Shown here one piece after another: positions 16,906-24,421 of a DNA stretch of 38,352 nt. Origin of the DNA: a virus; IMG/VR virus record IMGVR_UViG_3300008120_000240, positions 1 to 38,352 of that record. The stretch is one strand, 5' to 3'. How positions within the stretch are numbered: position 1 is the stretch's first letter; each line of letters begins with the position of its first letter. The translations under genes were made by a program, and so were the position numbers. The notes beneath the pieces are model-generated. The model saw only the letters and a program-made list of their open reading frames with translations. It did no database searches and had not been told where the DNA came from.

Positions 16906-17902
16906 GAAAAAAGATTTTAAAGATATTAAGAAACAGTTCTCTACATCTGCGAAATACAAACCACAACGTTTTTTCGATTTAGGAACTGACTTCTTGGATG
17001 CAGTAGGTTTACCTGGTCCTGCTATTGGACACATCAATATGTTTTTGGGACACTCAGATACGGGTAAGACAACTGCGTTGGTGAAGACTGCGGTGGATGC
17101 ACAAAAGAAAGAAATTCTTCCTGTGTTTATTATTACCGAGCAGAAATGGAGCTTTGAACACGCAAAGTTGATGGGATTCCAATGTGATGAAGTTGTGGAT
17201 GAGGAGACGGGTGAAATCGATTGGGACGGATTCTATATATTCAACAACAACTTTGACTACATCGAACAGATTACAGATTATATCAATAGTTTGTTGGATG
17301 CACAAGAAAAGGGAGAGTTGGACTATAGTCTATGTTTCCTTTGGGATTCAATCGGTTCAATTCCATCTAAGATGACTTTTGAAGGTAAGGGTGGTAAACA
17401 ACACAATGCTGCTACATTGTCAGACAAAATTGGTATGGGTATTAACCAGCGTATCTCAGGTTCACGTAAGGCTGATTCCAAATACGAAAACACTTTGGTT
17501 ATTGTTAACCAACCGTGGGTTGAACTTCCTGACAATCCGTTTGGTCAACCAAAAATTAAGGCAAAAGGTGGTGAGTCTGTTTGGCTTAACTCATCTTTGG
17601 TATTTTTGTTTGGTAACCAAAAAGGTGCTGGAACTACCAAGATTACAGCGACCAAAGACAAGAGAACTGTTAAGTTTGCAACTCGTACCAAAGTTTCCGT
17701 TATGAAAAACCACATTAATGGTTTGGGTTATGAAGATGGTAAAATTATCGTAACACCACACGGGTTCTTGGCGGGTAAAGAAGCTTCAGAAGAAAAAGCA
17801 TCTATTGAAGCTTACAAAAAAGAACATTCCGATTATTGGAAACAAATTATCGGAACAGATGGTGAGTTCACACTTACTGAGGAAAAAGAAGTTATTGAAT
17901 AA
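16895..17902 (+). CDS. uvsX: UvsX/RecA-like recombinase
   Basis: The 335-residue protein (T4 UvsX has 391) is an ATP-dependent strand-exchange protein of the RecA family. Walker A is GHSDTGKT at residues 52-59, more RecA-like than the T4 version. It is followed by FIITEQKWSFEHAKLMGF and by the Walker B strand SLCFLWDSIGSIPS. A DNA-binding loop region follows (GKGGKQHNAATLSDKIG), then LVIVNQPWVELP. The N-terminal region is short and basic (MAIKKKDFKDIKKQF). Four of its five arginines use CGT. It follows gp32 and a small coiled-coil gene, the usual partnership for recombination-dependent replication. No UvsY was recognised, though a 151-residue unknown lies two genes downstream. Confidence 0.88.
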   Translation: MAIKKKDFKDIKKQFSTSAKYKPQRFFDLGTDFLDAVGLPGPAIGHINMFLGHSDTGKTTALVKTAVDAQKKEILPVFIITEQKWSFEHAKLMGFQCDEVVDEETGEIDWDGFYIFNNNFDYIEQITDYINSLLDAQEKGELDYSLCFLWDSIGSIPSKMTFEGKGGKQHNAATLSDKIGMGINQRISGSRKADSKYENTLVIVNQPWVELPDNPFGQPKIKAKGGESVWLNSSLVFLFGNQKGAGTTKITATKDKRTVKFATRTKVSVMKNHINGLGYEDGKIIVTPHGFLAGKEASEEKASIEAYKKEHSDYWKQIIGTDGEFTLTEEKEVIE

Positions 17903-17917
17903 CATAAAACTTAAATT

Positions 17918-18925
17918 GTGACTAAGACACTTTTAATTGACGGAGACAATCTATTCAAAATCGGATTTCATGGGGTAAAAGAATATTACCACAATGGGAA
18001 TCATATTGGGGGTATTTTTCACTTCATCAATACACTTAAAAAGTTCTTACAAGAGCACAATTATGATAAGGTTATAGTCTTTTGGGATGGAGAGAATAAC
18101 TCCTCCCAAAGACGACTTCTATTACCTCAATACAAACAAAATAGACGTTCAGAAACCAATGAGTTGAAGCGTCAATCATATGACTGGCAAAAGTCCCGTA
18201 TACGTCAATATTTGGAGGATATGTTTATTCGTCAGATATGTATTGACAACTCGGAAAGTGATGATTTGATATCTTACTATTGTCAAATTTCTGTTGATGA
18301 GAAAAAAACAATTTTCTCAGCCGACAAAGATTTGACACAACTCATTTCTGAAAACGTCGAAATCTATTCTCCGATTAAAAAAGAATATCACAAATACGGA
18401 GAAAGAATTAATATTGGTAATCTTTGGATACCCCACCAAAATGTTGTAACTTATAAAATATTAACTGGTGATAAATCAGATAATATTGATGGGATACTTT
18501 TGCTTGGTGAAAAAACAATTATTAAATTATTTCCCGACTTACTTGAAAAAACGACTTCTGTTTCCGATATTTTTACAACAATCAATAATTTTAGTGAAGA
18601 TGAAAAGAAACAAAAATCTGTATCAAACATTCTCGAAGGGAAAACAAAACAAGGATTACTCGGTCAAGAATTTTTCAATATCAATAAAAAACTTATTGAT
18701 TTGTCCAACCCACTAATATCTGACGAGGGTAAAGAAGAAGTCAAAGCTTATTATGAAGAAGAGTTGGACCCTGATGGTAGGGGTTACAAAAATCTTATGA
18801 GACTAATGAACGATGATGGAATTTTCAAATACCTTCCAAAAACAGATAATCAGTGGGTTGAATTTTTACAACCATTTATGAAACTATCAAGAAAAGAAAA
18901 AAAACGATTCAATACTAAAAATTAA
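17918..18925 (+). CDS. rnh: FEN-type 5'-3' nuclease, T4 RNase H family
   Basis: The 335-residue protein (T4 Rnh has 305) removes RNA primers and 5' flaps from lagging-strand fragments. Metal-binding acidic residues are in order: LLIDGDN at the start (Asp8, Asp10), VFWDGENNSSQRR, DNSESDDLISYY, and SADKDLTQL. The helix-hairpin-helix clamp follows in LTGDKSDNIDGILLLGEKT. The start is GTG at 17918; no ATG lies between it and the first catalytic aspartates, so GTG is required. It is 15 bases after the UvsX stop. The C-terminal third is lysine-rich with no recognised domain. Phage replication context supports the T4 RNase H role over a polymerase-linked exonuclease; no polymerase is in the window. 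Confidence 0.82.
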   Translation: MTKTLLIDGDNLFKIGFHGVKEYYHNGNHIGGIFHFINTLKKFLQEHNYDKVIVFWDGENNSSQRRLLLPQYKQNRRSETNELKRQSYDWQKSRIRQYLEDMFIRQICIDNSESDDLISYYCQISVDEKKTIFSADKDLTQLISENVEIYSPIKKEYHKYGERINIGNLWIPHQNVVTYKILTGDKSDNIDGILLLGEKTIIKLFPDLLEKTTSVSDIFTTINNFSEDEKKQKSVSNILEGKTKQGLLGQEFFNINKKLIDLSNPLISDEGKEEVKAYYEEELDPDGRGYKNLMRLMNDDGIFKYLPKTDNQWVEFLQPFMKLSRKEKKRFNTKN

Positions 18926-18929
18926 AATT

Positions 18930-19385
18930 ATGAAAGAACAAATGCAAGACACAACAAAGATGGAGTTCTTAATGACTTTGAATGACAACATCATCGTACA
19001 AAGATTCTATAACGTTAAAGGATATAATCCTAAGGCGAGAAGAAGTTTGGAAGTTGGTGCCATTCTTAAAGAAGTTGCCGAACTAGTCGAAAACAACCTT
19101 AGACTAAAATCTTTGATTTACATGGTTGACAATCAAGACCAAATTATTGCCGACCCAGAGATTTTGGAAACATCTAATACGGAAGGTCCAGAATACTTTA
19201 ACTTGTATGTAAAGATTGGGGATGAGACAATTTGTCATAGAATAGTTGACGCCAAATTGTACCCACCAAAGGTAAGATATACCGTAGACATACGACCAGA
19301 GTTGAAAATCATATTGAGGGGTCTGACTGACATTTTTTCAGCTGAAAATTTATCTTACAAATACATGAATTATCAGCTCGCTTAA
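18930..19385 (+). CDS. Unknown protein in the replication module
   Basis: The 151-residue protein has a first segment MEFLMTLNDNIIVQRFYNV, then GYNPKARRSLEV, a helix (AILKEVAELVENNLRLK), strands with VDNQDQIIADPEILE, and a C-terminal region with VRYTVDIRPELKIILRGLTD. It is compact, has one cysteine and no obvious catalytic motif. It begins four bases after the nuclease gene and precedes the helicase gene, so it probably belongs to the replication operon. A mediator such as UvsY or a helicase loader would fit the slot, but the sequence does not show this. An alternative start at Met11 (MEFLMTL) is possible. Confidence 0.65.
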   Translation: MKEQMQDTTKMEFLMTLNDNIIVQRFYNVKGYNPKARRSLEVGAILKEVAELVENNLRLKSLIYMVDNQDQIIADPEILETSNTEGPEYFNLYVKIGDETICHRIVDAKLYPPKVRYTVDIRPELKIILRGLTDIFSAENLSYKYMNYQLA

Positions 19386-19388
19386 GAG

Positions 19389-19399
19389 TATTTATAAAT
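19389..19399 (+). promoter_or_regulatory. TATTTAT-like promoter candidate before the helicase gene
   Basis: TATTTATAAAT starts four bases after the preceding stop codon and 41 bases before the helicase ATG. The core matches the other sites, but the spacing is longer, so support is weaker. Confidence 0.3.
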
Positions 19400-19429
19400 C
19401 CGAGAGGTAGTAAAACGTTATTAAAAATT

Positions 19430-20812
19430 ATGTCAAACGATAAAAATTTTGGTTATTTAGGGAACACATTTCAAATACAATTATTAAACAATATTATACT
19501 TAACAAAGATTTTGCTACATCTATCGTTGACGTTTTAGACCCCAAATATTTTGATAATCAATACTTCAGACTTATCATGCAAATGATAAGGGAGTATTAT
19601 GTAAAGTATGAACATGCACCGACCTTTAATACTTTAGACCAACTAACAAAATCTGAAATTACATCACCAATGGCACAAAAAATGGTGATGGATATGTTGG
19701 AACAAGTAAAAGAGTGTCCAATAGAAGGTTCAGATTTTGTCCAAGAAAAATCTTTGAAATTCTGTAAACAACAAGAACTTCAAAAAGTGATGTCGAAAGC
19801 ACAAAAAATCATCGATAAGGGTGATTTTGAAAGTTATGACCACTTAGAACAAATGGTTCGTGAAGCTCTACAAGTTGGAGAAGTTGAAGTTGGTACATCT
19901 GACGTATTCTCAAACTTGGACGAGGTTTTGGATGATGATTACAGACATCCTATTCCGATGGGAATTCAAGGTATTGATAATCTACTTAAAGGTGGATTGG
20001 CTAAAGGAGAGATTGGTGTAATATTGGCACCGACAGGTGTTGGTAAGACTACAATTTTGTCTAAAATAGCGAACAACGCATTTAATCTTGGGTATAATGT
20101 ACTACAAGTATTTTTTGAGGACAATCCTAAAATTATACAACGTAAACATTTTACTATGTGGACAGGTATTGCTCCTGATGATTTGTCAAACCACAGAGAA
20201 ACTGTATTAGAAAAGGTTAAAGAAATTAAGTCAAATACAAAAAATATCTTAACTTTGAAGAAATTGCCATCAGATACTATGACTATGAATCAAATTAAAA
20301 ATCAAGTTAGAAAAATGATGGCGGAAGGTAATAAAATAGACATGATAGTGATAGACTACATTGACTGTATTGTACCTGACAGAAAACTCGAAGATGAATG
20401 GAAAAGTGAGGGTTCGGTTATGCGAGCGTTTGAGGCTTTATGTCACGAACTACAAATCGTAGGTTGGACTGCAACACAAGGTAACCGTTCATCAATATCA
20501 TCTGAAGTTGTTACTACAGACCAAATGGGTGGTTCAATCAAAAAAGCACAAGTAGGTCACGTTATTATTACTGTGGCTAAAACATTACAACAAAAAGAAA
20601 TGAATTTGGCAACAATTGCGATAACAAAATCACGTCTTGGTAAAGACGGTGTTGTATTTGAAAACTGTAAATTTGATAATGAATTTTTGGTTATTGATAC
20701 TGAACAAAGTGTCACACTACTTGGTCTTGAGGAACAAAAAGAAGAAAGAAATCGAACAAGAATTAATGAGTTGTTAAATCAAAGAAGACAACGAGAAAAT
20801 ACAAATACTTAA
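19430..20812 (+). CDS. Replicative DNA helicase, gp41/DnaB-like
   Basis: The 460-residue protein (T4 gp41 has 475) is the hexameric 5'-3' fork helicase. The N-terminal helical domain spans about residues 1-150. The RecA-like motor follows: MGIQGIDNLLKGGLAKGEIG, Walker A APTGVGKT at residues 200-207, LQVFFEDNPKIIQRKHFTMW with the catalytic glutamate region, Walker B MIVIDYIDCI, then VGWTATQGNR as the glutamine sensor, and ITKSRLGKDG with the likely arginine finger. It lies between the 151-residue unknown and the ribonucleotide reductase genes, with a 12-base gap to nrdB. No primase is visible in the window. The leader before ATG is A/T-rich with no Shine-Dalgarno sequence. Confidence 0.88.
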   Translation: MSNDKNFGYLGNTFQIQLLNNIILNKDFATSIVDVLDPKYFDNQYFRLIMQMIREYYVKYEHAPTFNTLDQLTKSEITSPMAQKMVMDMLEQVKECPIEGSDFVQEKSLKFCKQQELQKVMSKAQKIIDKGDFESYDHLEQMVREALQVGEVEVGTSDVFSNLDEVLDDDYRHPIPMGIQGIDNLLKGGLAKGEIGVILAPTGVGKTTILSKIANNAFNLGYNVLQVFFEDNPKIIQRKHFTMWTGIAPDDLSNHRETVLEKVKEIKSNTKNILTLKKLPSDTMTMNQIKNQVRKMMAEGNKIDMIVIDYIDCIVPDRKLEDEWKSEGSVMRAFEALCHELQIVGWTATQGNRSSISSEVVTTDQMGGSIKKAQVGHVIITVAKTLQQKEMNLATIAITKSRLGKDGVVFENCKFDNEFLVIDTEQSVTLLGLEEQKEERNRTRINELLNQRRQRENTNT

Positions 20813-20824
20813 TATAAAAAAACT

Positions 20825-22108
20825 ATGGATAATTACATTTTTAATATGGCACTAAAAGACCACCGATTCGTCGTAAAGAGAAGCGGTGAAACAGTACTAT
20901 TCGAATCCGAAAAGATAAAAAAAGCGGTTATGAAAGCTATGGCATCTGTTGGTAAAATAGATGAAGATATGGCTGAAAAAATTGCAAGACTAACCACAAA
21001 AGGTATCTTTAAAGGAGATAAAGAAAGAGTTCCTCATGTGGATGAAATCCACGATATGGTGGAAAATAAACTTATGGATAATGGGTTAAATGATGTTGCT
21101 AAAGAATATATCATTTATCGTTCAAAACACCAACCGAATATTTTTTCAAAAAGAATCAATTTAAAACCTTACGAATATCCTGATTTGTATGAGTATGTTG
21201 ATGCAATTAGACATTCATATTGGGTTCATACAGAGTTTAATTTCACTTCGGACATTCAAGATTTTAAAGTACACTTGAGTGAAAAAGAACAAACTGCGGT
21301 CCAAAGAGCTATGTTGGCAATTTCACAAATAGAAATTGCGGTAAAAACATTTTGGGGTGACATTTATAAAAGACTACCAAAACCAGAAATTGGTAGTGTT
21401 GGTGCAACATTCGCAGAATCAGAGGTAAGACATGCGGATGCATATTCACACCTAATTCAATTGTTAGGTCTTAATAGTGAATTTGAAAACATCTTGGAAG
21501 TACCTGCAATTCGTAGAAGAATTAAATATTTGGAAAAAACCATATCAAATTCAAAGGCGGTTGAAAATCAAGAATATTTTGAATCAGTTGTATTGTTCTC
21601 AATGTTTGTTGAAAACGTATCGTTGTTCTCACAATTCTTAGTTATTATGTCATTTAATAAACATAAAAATGTATTAAAAGGTATTAGTAATGCTGTTGAG
21701 GCCACATCTAAAGAAGAAAATATTCATGCTGGTTTTGGATTCGACTTGGTTAATATTATAAAAAAAGAAAATCCATCATGGTGGACTGATGACTTGGTTC
21801 AAGACCTGATTCAAGCAACCAAAGATGCTTACGAAGCTGAACTTGAAATAGTAAATTGGATTTTTGAAAAAGGTGACTTGACTTTCTTGTCAAAAGCACA
21901 AACTTTAGAGTTTATCAAACATAGATTTAATACCTCTTTAAATTCTATCGGTATTGATAATATTTTCGAAATCAACCAACCTCTTTTGGAAACGACTGAA
22001 TGGTTTGATGATGAAATTTTAACAACAAAACACACTGATTTCTTCAATAAAAGAAGTATCAATTATAGCAAAAAAACGAAATCGATAACAATGAACGATT
22101 TATTTTAA
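20825..22108 (+). CDS. nrdB: Ribonucleotide reductase small subunit with N-terminal ATP-cone
   Basis: The 427-residue protein makes the tyrosyl radical that NrdA uses to reduce ribonucleotides. Residues about 14-100 form an ATP-cone (FVVKRSGETVLFESEKIKKA, then HVDEIHDMVENKLMDNG, YIIYRSKHQ), a domain usually at the N-terminus of NrdA. The ferritin-like core follows, with metal ligands in ESEVRHADAY (Glu200, His203; radical Tyr207, aligned with E. coli Tyr122), Glu263 in FVENVSLF, and Glu298/His301 in EENIHAGF; the first ligand is probably Glu170 where E. coli has Asp. ATP-cone-bearing NrdB is known from Leeuwenhoekiella blandensis, where ATP/dATP binding controls activity through the small subunit. 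It lies 19 bases before nrdA. Confidence 0.9.
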   Translation: MDNYIFNMALKDHRFVVKRSGETVLFESEKIKKAVMKAMASVGKIDEDMAEKIARLTTKGIFKGDKERVPHVDEIHDMVENKLMDNGLNDVAKEYIIYRSKHQPNIFSKRINLKPYEYPDLYEYVDAIRHSYWVHTEFNFTSDIQDFKVHLSEKEQTAVQRAMLAISQIEIAVKTFWGDIYKRLPKPEIGSVGATFAESEVRHADAYSHLIQLLGLNSEFENILEVPAIRRRIKYLEKTISNSKAVENQEYFESVVLFSMFVENVSLFSQFLVIMSFNKHKNVLKGISNAVEATSKEENIHAGFGFDLVNIIKKENPSWWTDDLVQDLIQATKDAYEAELEIVNWIFEKGDLTFLSKAQTLEFIKHRFNTSLNSIGIDNIFEINQPLLETTEWFDDEILTTKHTDFFNKRSINYSKKTKSITMNDLF

Positions 22109-22127
22109 TTTAAATTAATATAGAAAC

Positions 22128-23855
22128 ATGGAAAATAGAAAACCTTTTGATTGGATTAATGAAGAATCCATAACATTCCTTCGTAGAGGATACCTCAGCG
22201 AAGGTGAAGAACCACTGGAAAGAATCAGAGTGATTGCAGAGCACGCTGAAAAAATTTTGAGTACAACTGCAGACAATGTAAAACTTAAAGGTTTTGCCGA
22301 TAAGTTTTATGAGTATATGGGTAAAGGATGGTACTCACTTTCATCACCCGTGTGGGCTAATTTTGGTAAGAAAAGGGGTTTACCTGTTAGTTGTTTTGGT
22401 TCTAATATTGGTGACAACATTGAGTCAATTTTATATACACAAGCGGAAGTTGGAGAAATGAGTAAGATGGGTGGAGGTACCTCAGGGTATTTTGGAAATA
22501 TTCGTGGAAGAGGTGCATCAATTACCGATAATGGACACGCACCTGGTTCAGTACACTTTATGAATCTTTTCCAAAGTGTTGTTGATAACATATCACAAGG
22601 TTCAACACGTAGAGGTAGATTTTCACCATACCTACCAGTCGAGCATCCTGATATTATGGAGTTTTTAGAAATCGGTACTGAGGGATTCCCAATTCAAGAT
22701 TTGACACACGCAGTAACAGTTACTGATGAATTCATGGAACAAATGGTAAATGGGGATAAAGAAAAAAGAGCTATTTGGGCTAAAGTAATTCAAAGAAGAG
22801 GTGAGATTGGATATCCATATATTATGTTCACAGATACTATGAATAACAAGGCACCTGAAGTTTACAGAGATAAAGACATGAAAATTTATAATTCAAATCT
22901 TTGTTCTGAAATTGCATTACACAACTCAGAAGAAGAATCTTTTGTTTGTGTTTTGTCTTCTATGAACCTTTTACACTACGACGAGTGGAAAGACACAGAC
23001 GCTGTTGAAGTTATGGTATACTTCTTAGATGCGGTTGTTACTGAATTTATTAGTAAAATTGATGAACTAAGAAATAATGGTACAATCGAGGGTCAAAGAG
23101 CATTCTTCTATCTTGAAAAGGCTTACAACTTCGCTAAAAGACAAAGAGCCCTTGGTTTAGGTGTCTTGGGATGGCATTCACTACTTCAATCTAAAAGTTT
23201 ACCTTTTGACAGTAAAGATAGTGCAAGATTGAATATTGAGGTTTTCAAATTGATAAAAGACAAATCTTATAAAGCATCTGCGGAACTTGCTGAGATGTTT
23301 GGTGAACCAGAAACATTAGTCGGTTATGGTAGAAGAAACGTTACATTAAACGCAATTGCACCTACAACATCATCAGCATTTATCTTGGGTCAGGTTTCAC
23401 AATCTATTGAACCAATTTGGTCTAACTGTTATGTTAAGGATGTTGCTAAATTAAAAGTTACTATCAAAAACCCAGTACTTAAAAAGTTACTTGTTGATAT
23501 CAAAAAAGATACTAAAGCGACTTGGGACAGTATTAAAAAACAAGATGGTTCTGTACAACATTTAGAGTTTTTGACTGATGAACAGAAAGAAATTTTTAGA
23601 ACATTTGCTGAAATTAATCAATCTACAATCATTAACCAAGCGGCTATCAGACAAGATTTTATTGACCAATCACAGTCATTGAACTTAATGATTTCACCTG
23701 ATATGCCGACTAAAGATGTTAATAAACTTCTTATTGACGCATGGCAATTGGGAGTTAAGACCCTTTACTATCAGCATTCAATGAACTCAGCTCAGGCATT
23801 TGCAAGAAAAAAACTTAATCTTAATGACTTGGTTTGCACGAGTTGTGAAGCATAA
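22128..23855 (+). CDS. nrdA: Ribonucleotide reductase large (catalytic) subunit
   Basis: The 575-residue protein is well short of E. coli NrdA (761) because it has no N-terminal ATP-cone; it starts almost directly in the catalytic barrel. Active-site residues are visible: Cys89 in LPVSCFGSN and Cys274 in FVCVLSSMNL (the redox pair), NSNLCSEI with Asn257, Cys259 (thiyl radical) and Glu261, and the radical-transfer tyrosines in KTLYYQHS. The C-terminus ends CTSCEA, a CxxC pair that would be re-reduced by a thioredoxin or glutaredoxin. No such redoxin gene is in the window, so a host protein may serve. Overall activity control must lie in the NrdB ATP-cone. A strong terminator follows the stop. 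Confidence 0.92.
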   Translation: MENRKPFDWINEESITFLRRGYLSEGEEPLERIRVIAEHAEKILSTTADNVKLKGFADKFYEYMGKGWYSLSSPVWANFGKKRGLPVSCFGSNIGDNIESILYTQAEVGEMSKMGGGTSGYFGNIRGRGASITDNGHAPGSVHFMNLFQSVVDNISQGSTRRGRFSPYLPVEHPDIMEFLEIGTEGFPIQDLTHAVTVTDEFMEQMVNGDKEKRAIWAKVIQRRGEIGYPYIMFTDTMNNKAPEVYRDKDMKIYNSNLCSEIALHNSEEESFVCVLSSMNLLHYDEWKDTDAVEVMVYFLDAVVTEFISKIDELRNNGTIEGQRAFFYLEKAYNFAKRQRALGLGVLGWHSLLQSKSLPFDSKDSARLNIEVFKLIKDKSYKASAELAEMFGEPETLVGYGRRNVTLNAIAPTTSSAFILGQVSQSIEPIWSNCYVKDVAKLKVTIKNPVLKKLLVDIKKDTKATWDSIKKQDGSVQHLEFLTDEQKEIFRTFAEINQSTIINQAAIRQDFIDQSQSLNLMISPDMPTKDVNKLLIDAWQLGVKTLYYQHSMNSAQAFARKKLNLNDLVCTSCEA

Positions 23856-23881
23856 TTAATAATTTAAGGTTATAATGTATT

Positions 23882-23914
23882 AAAAACCCGACAAATAGAT
23901 TGTCGGGTTTTTTT
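23882..23914 (+). terminator. Rho-independent terminator ending the replication module
   Basis: AAAAACCCGACAA (23882-23894) pairs perfectly with TTGTCGGGTTTTT (23900-23912) around a five-base loop, and the T tract continues to 23914. It separates nrdA from the gp25/gp6 wedge genes. Confidence 0.93.
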
Positions 23915-23939
23915 ATTTCTAAAAATTATTCTGTGGATA

Positions 23940-23946
23940 TATTTAT
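23940..23946 (+). promoter_or_regulatory. TATTTAT-type late promoter candidate before gp25
   Basis: TATTTAT (within TATATTTAT) starts 12 bases before the ATG at 23952. It follows the terminator, where a new promoter is expected. The short distance would give a leaderless or nearly leaderless mRNA. Confidence 0.4.
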
Positions 23947-23951
23947 GTATA

Positions 23952-24416
23952 ATGGCTGACGGTAAAACATATGGTATTAATTTTCCTTTCGGACAAAGTC
24001 AGGATGGAAAATACCTTTCCTTATCTCAAACACCTGAGGAGGAAATAAGAACTGATTTGTTACATCTTATCTTAACAAGAAAAGGTAGTAGATATTACTT
24101 ACCAAATTTTGGTACAAGAATTTATGAGTTCATTTTTGAACCTATGGATGGATTATCATTTGAAGCTATTAAGGCAGATATCAGACAAGCGGTAGATGAA
24201 TTTTTACCAAATTTGATATTAAATGATATTACAATAACACCATACACCGAAGAACTTGAACTTGTTGGTGATTTAAATATGAGTAACATTGGTGTCGGTG
24301 GTATTTATAGAGTACCTGGTACTGGTGTTGCGGACTATACAGCAAAAATAAGAATTGACTATACTATTACTGATAGCACTTTCGACAATAAGGATTTTGT
24401 TATTATCAATATTTAA
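23952..24416 (+). CDS. Baseplate wedge protein, gp25-like
   Basis: The 154-residue protein (T4 gp25 has 132) belongs to the gp25/lysozyme-like family of inner wedge proteins that nucleate the sheath. The hallmark order is present: INFPFGQSQDGKYLSLSQT, EEEIRTDLLHLILTRKGSR, then YYLPNFGTRIYEFIFEPMDG, followed by a helix (FEAIKADIRQAVDEFLP). This family carries a conserved EPR-like element needed for sheath assembly; here the matching place reads FEPMDG. The C-terminal strands contain TAKIRIDYTIT. It starts the third block and lies six bases before gp6, its direct partner in the wedge. No other Met is available near the start, so ATG 23952 is kept. Confidence 0.85.
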   Translation: MADGKTYGINFPFGQSQDGKYLSLSQTPEEEIRTDLLHLILTRKGSRYYLPNFGTRIYEFIFEPMDGLSFEAIKADIRQAVDEFLPNLILNDITITPYTEELELVGDLNMSNIGVGGIYRVPGTGVADYTAKIRIDYTITDSTFDNKDFVIINI

Positions 24417-24421
24417 TATAA

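Noticed and set aside
17379-17705. Same-strand 108-codon frame inside uvsX
   Set aside because: It is out of frame in a clear RecA-family gene; the sequence is Leu/Val-rich shadow protein without motifs.
18468-18716. Same-strand 82-codon frame inside the 5' nuclease gene
   Set aside because: It overlaps the helix-hairpin-helix region of the real gene and has no sensible protein features.
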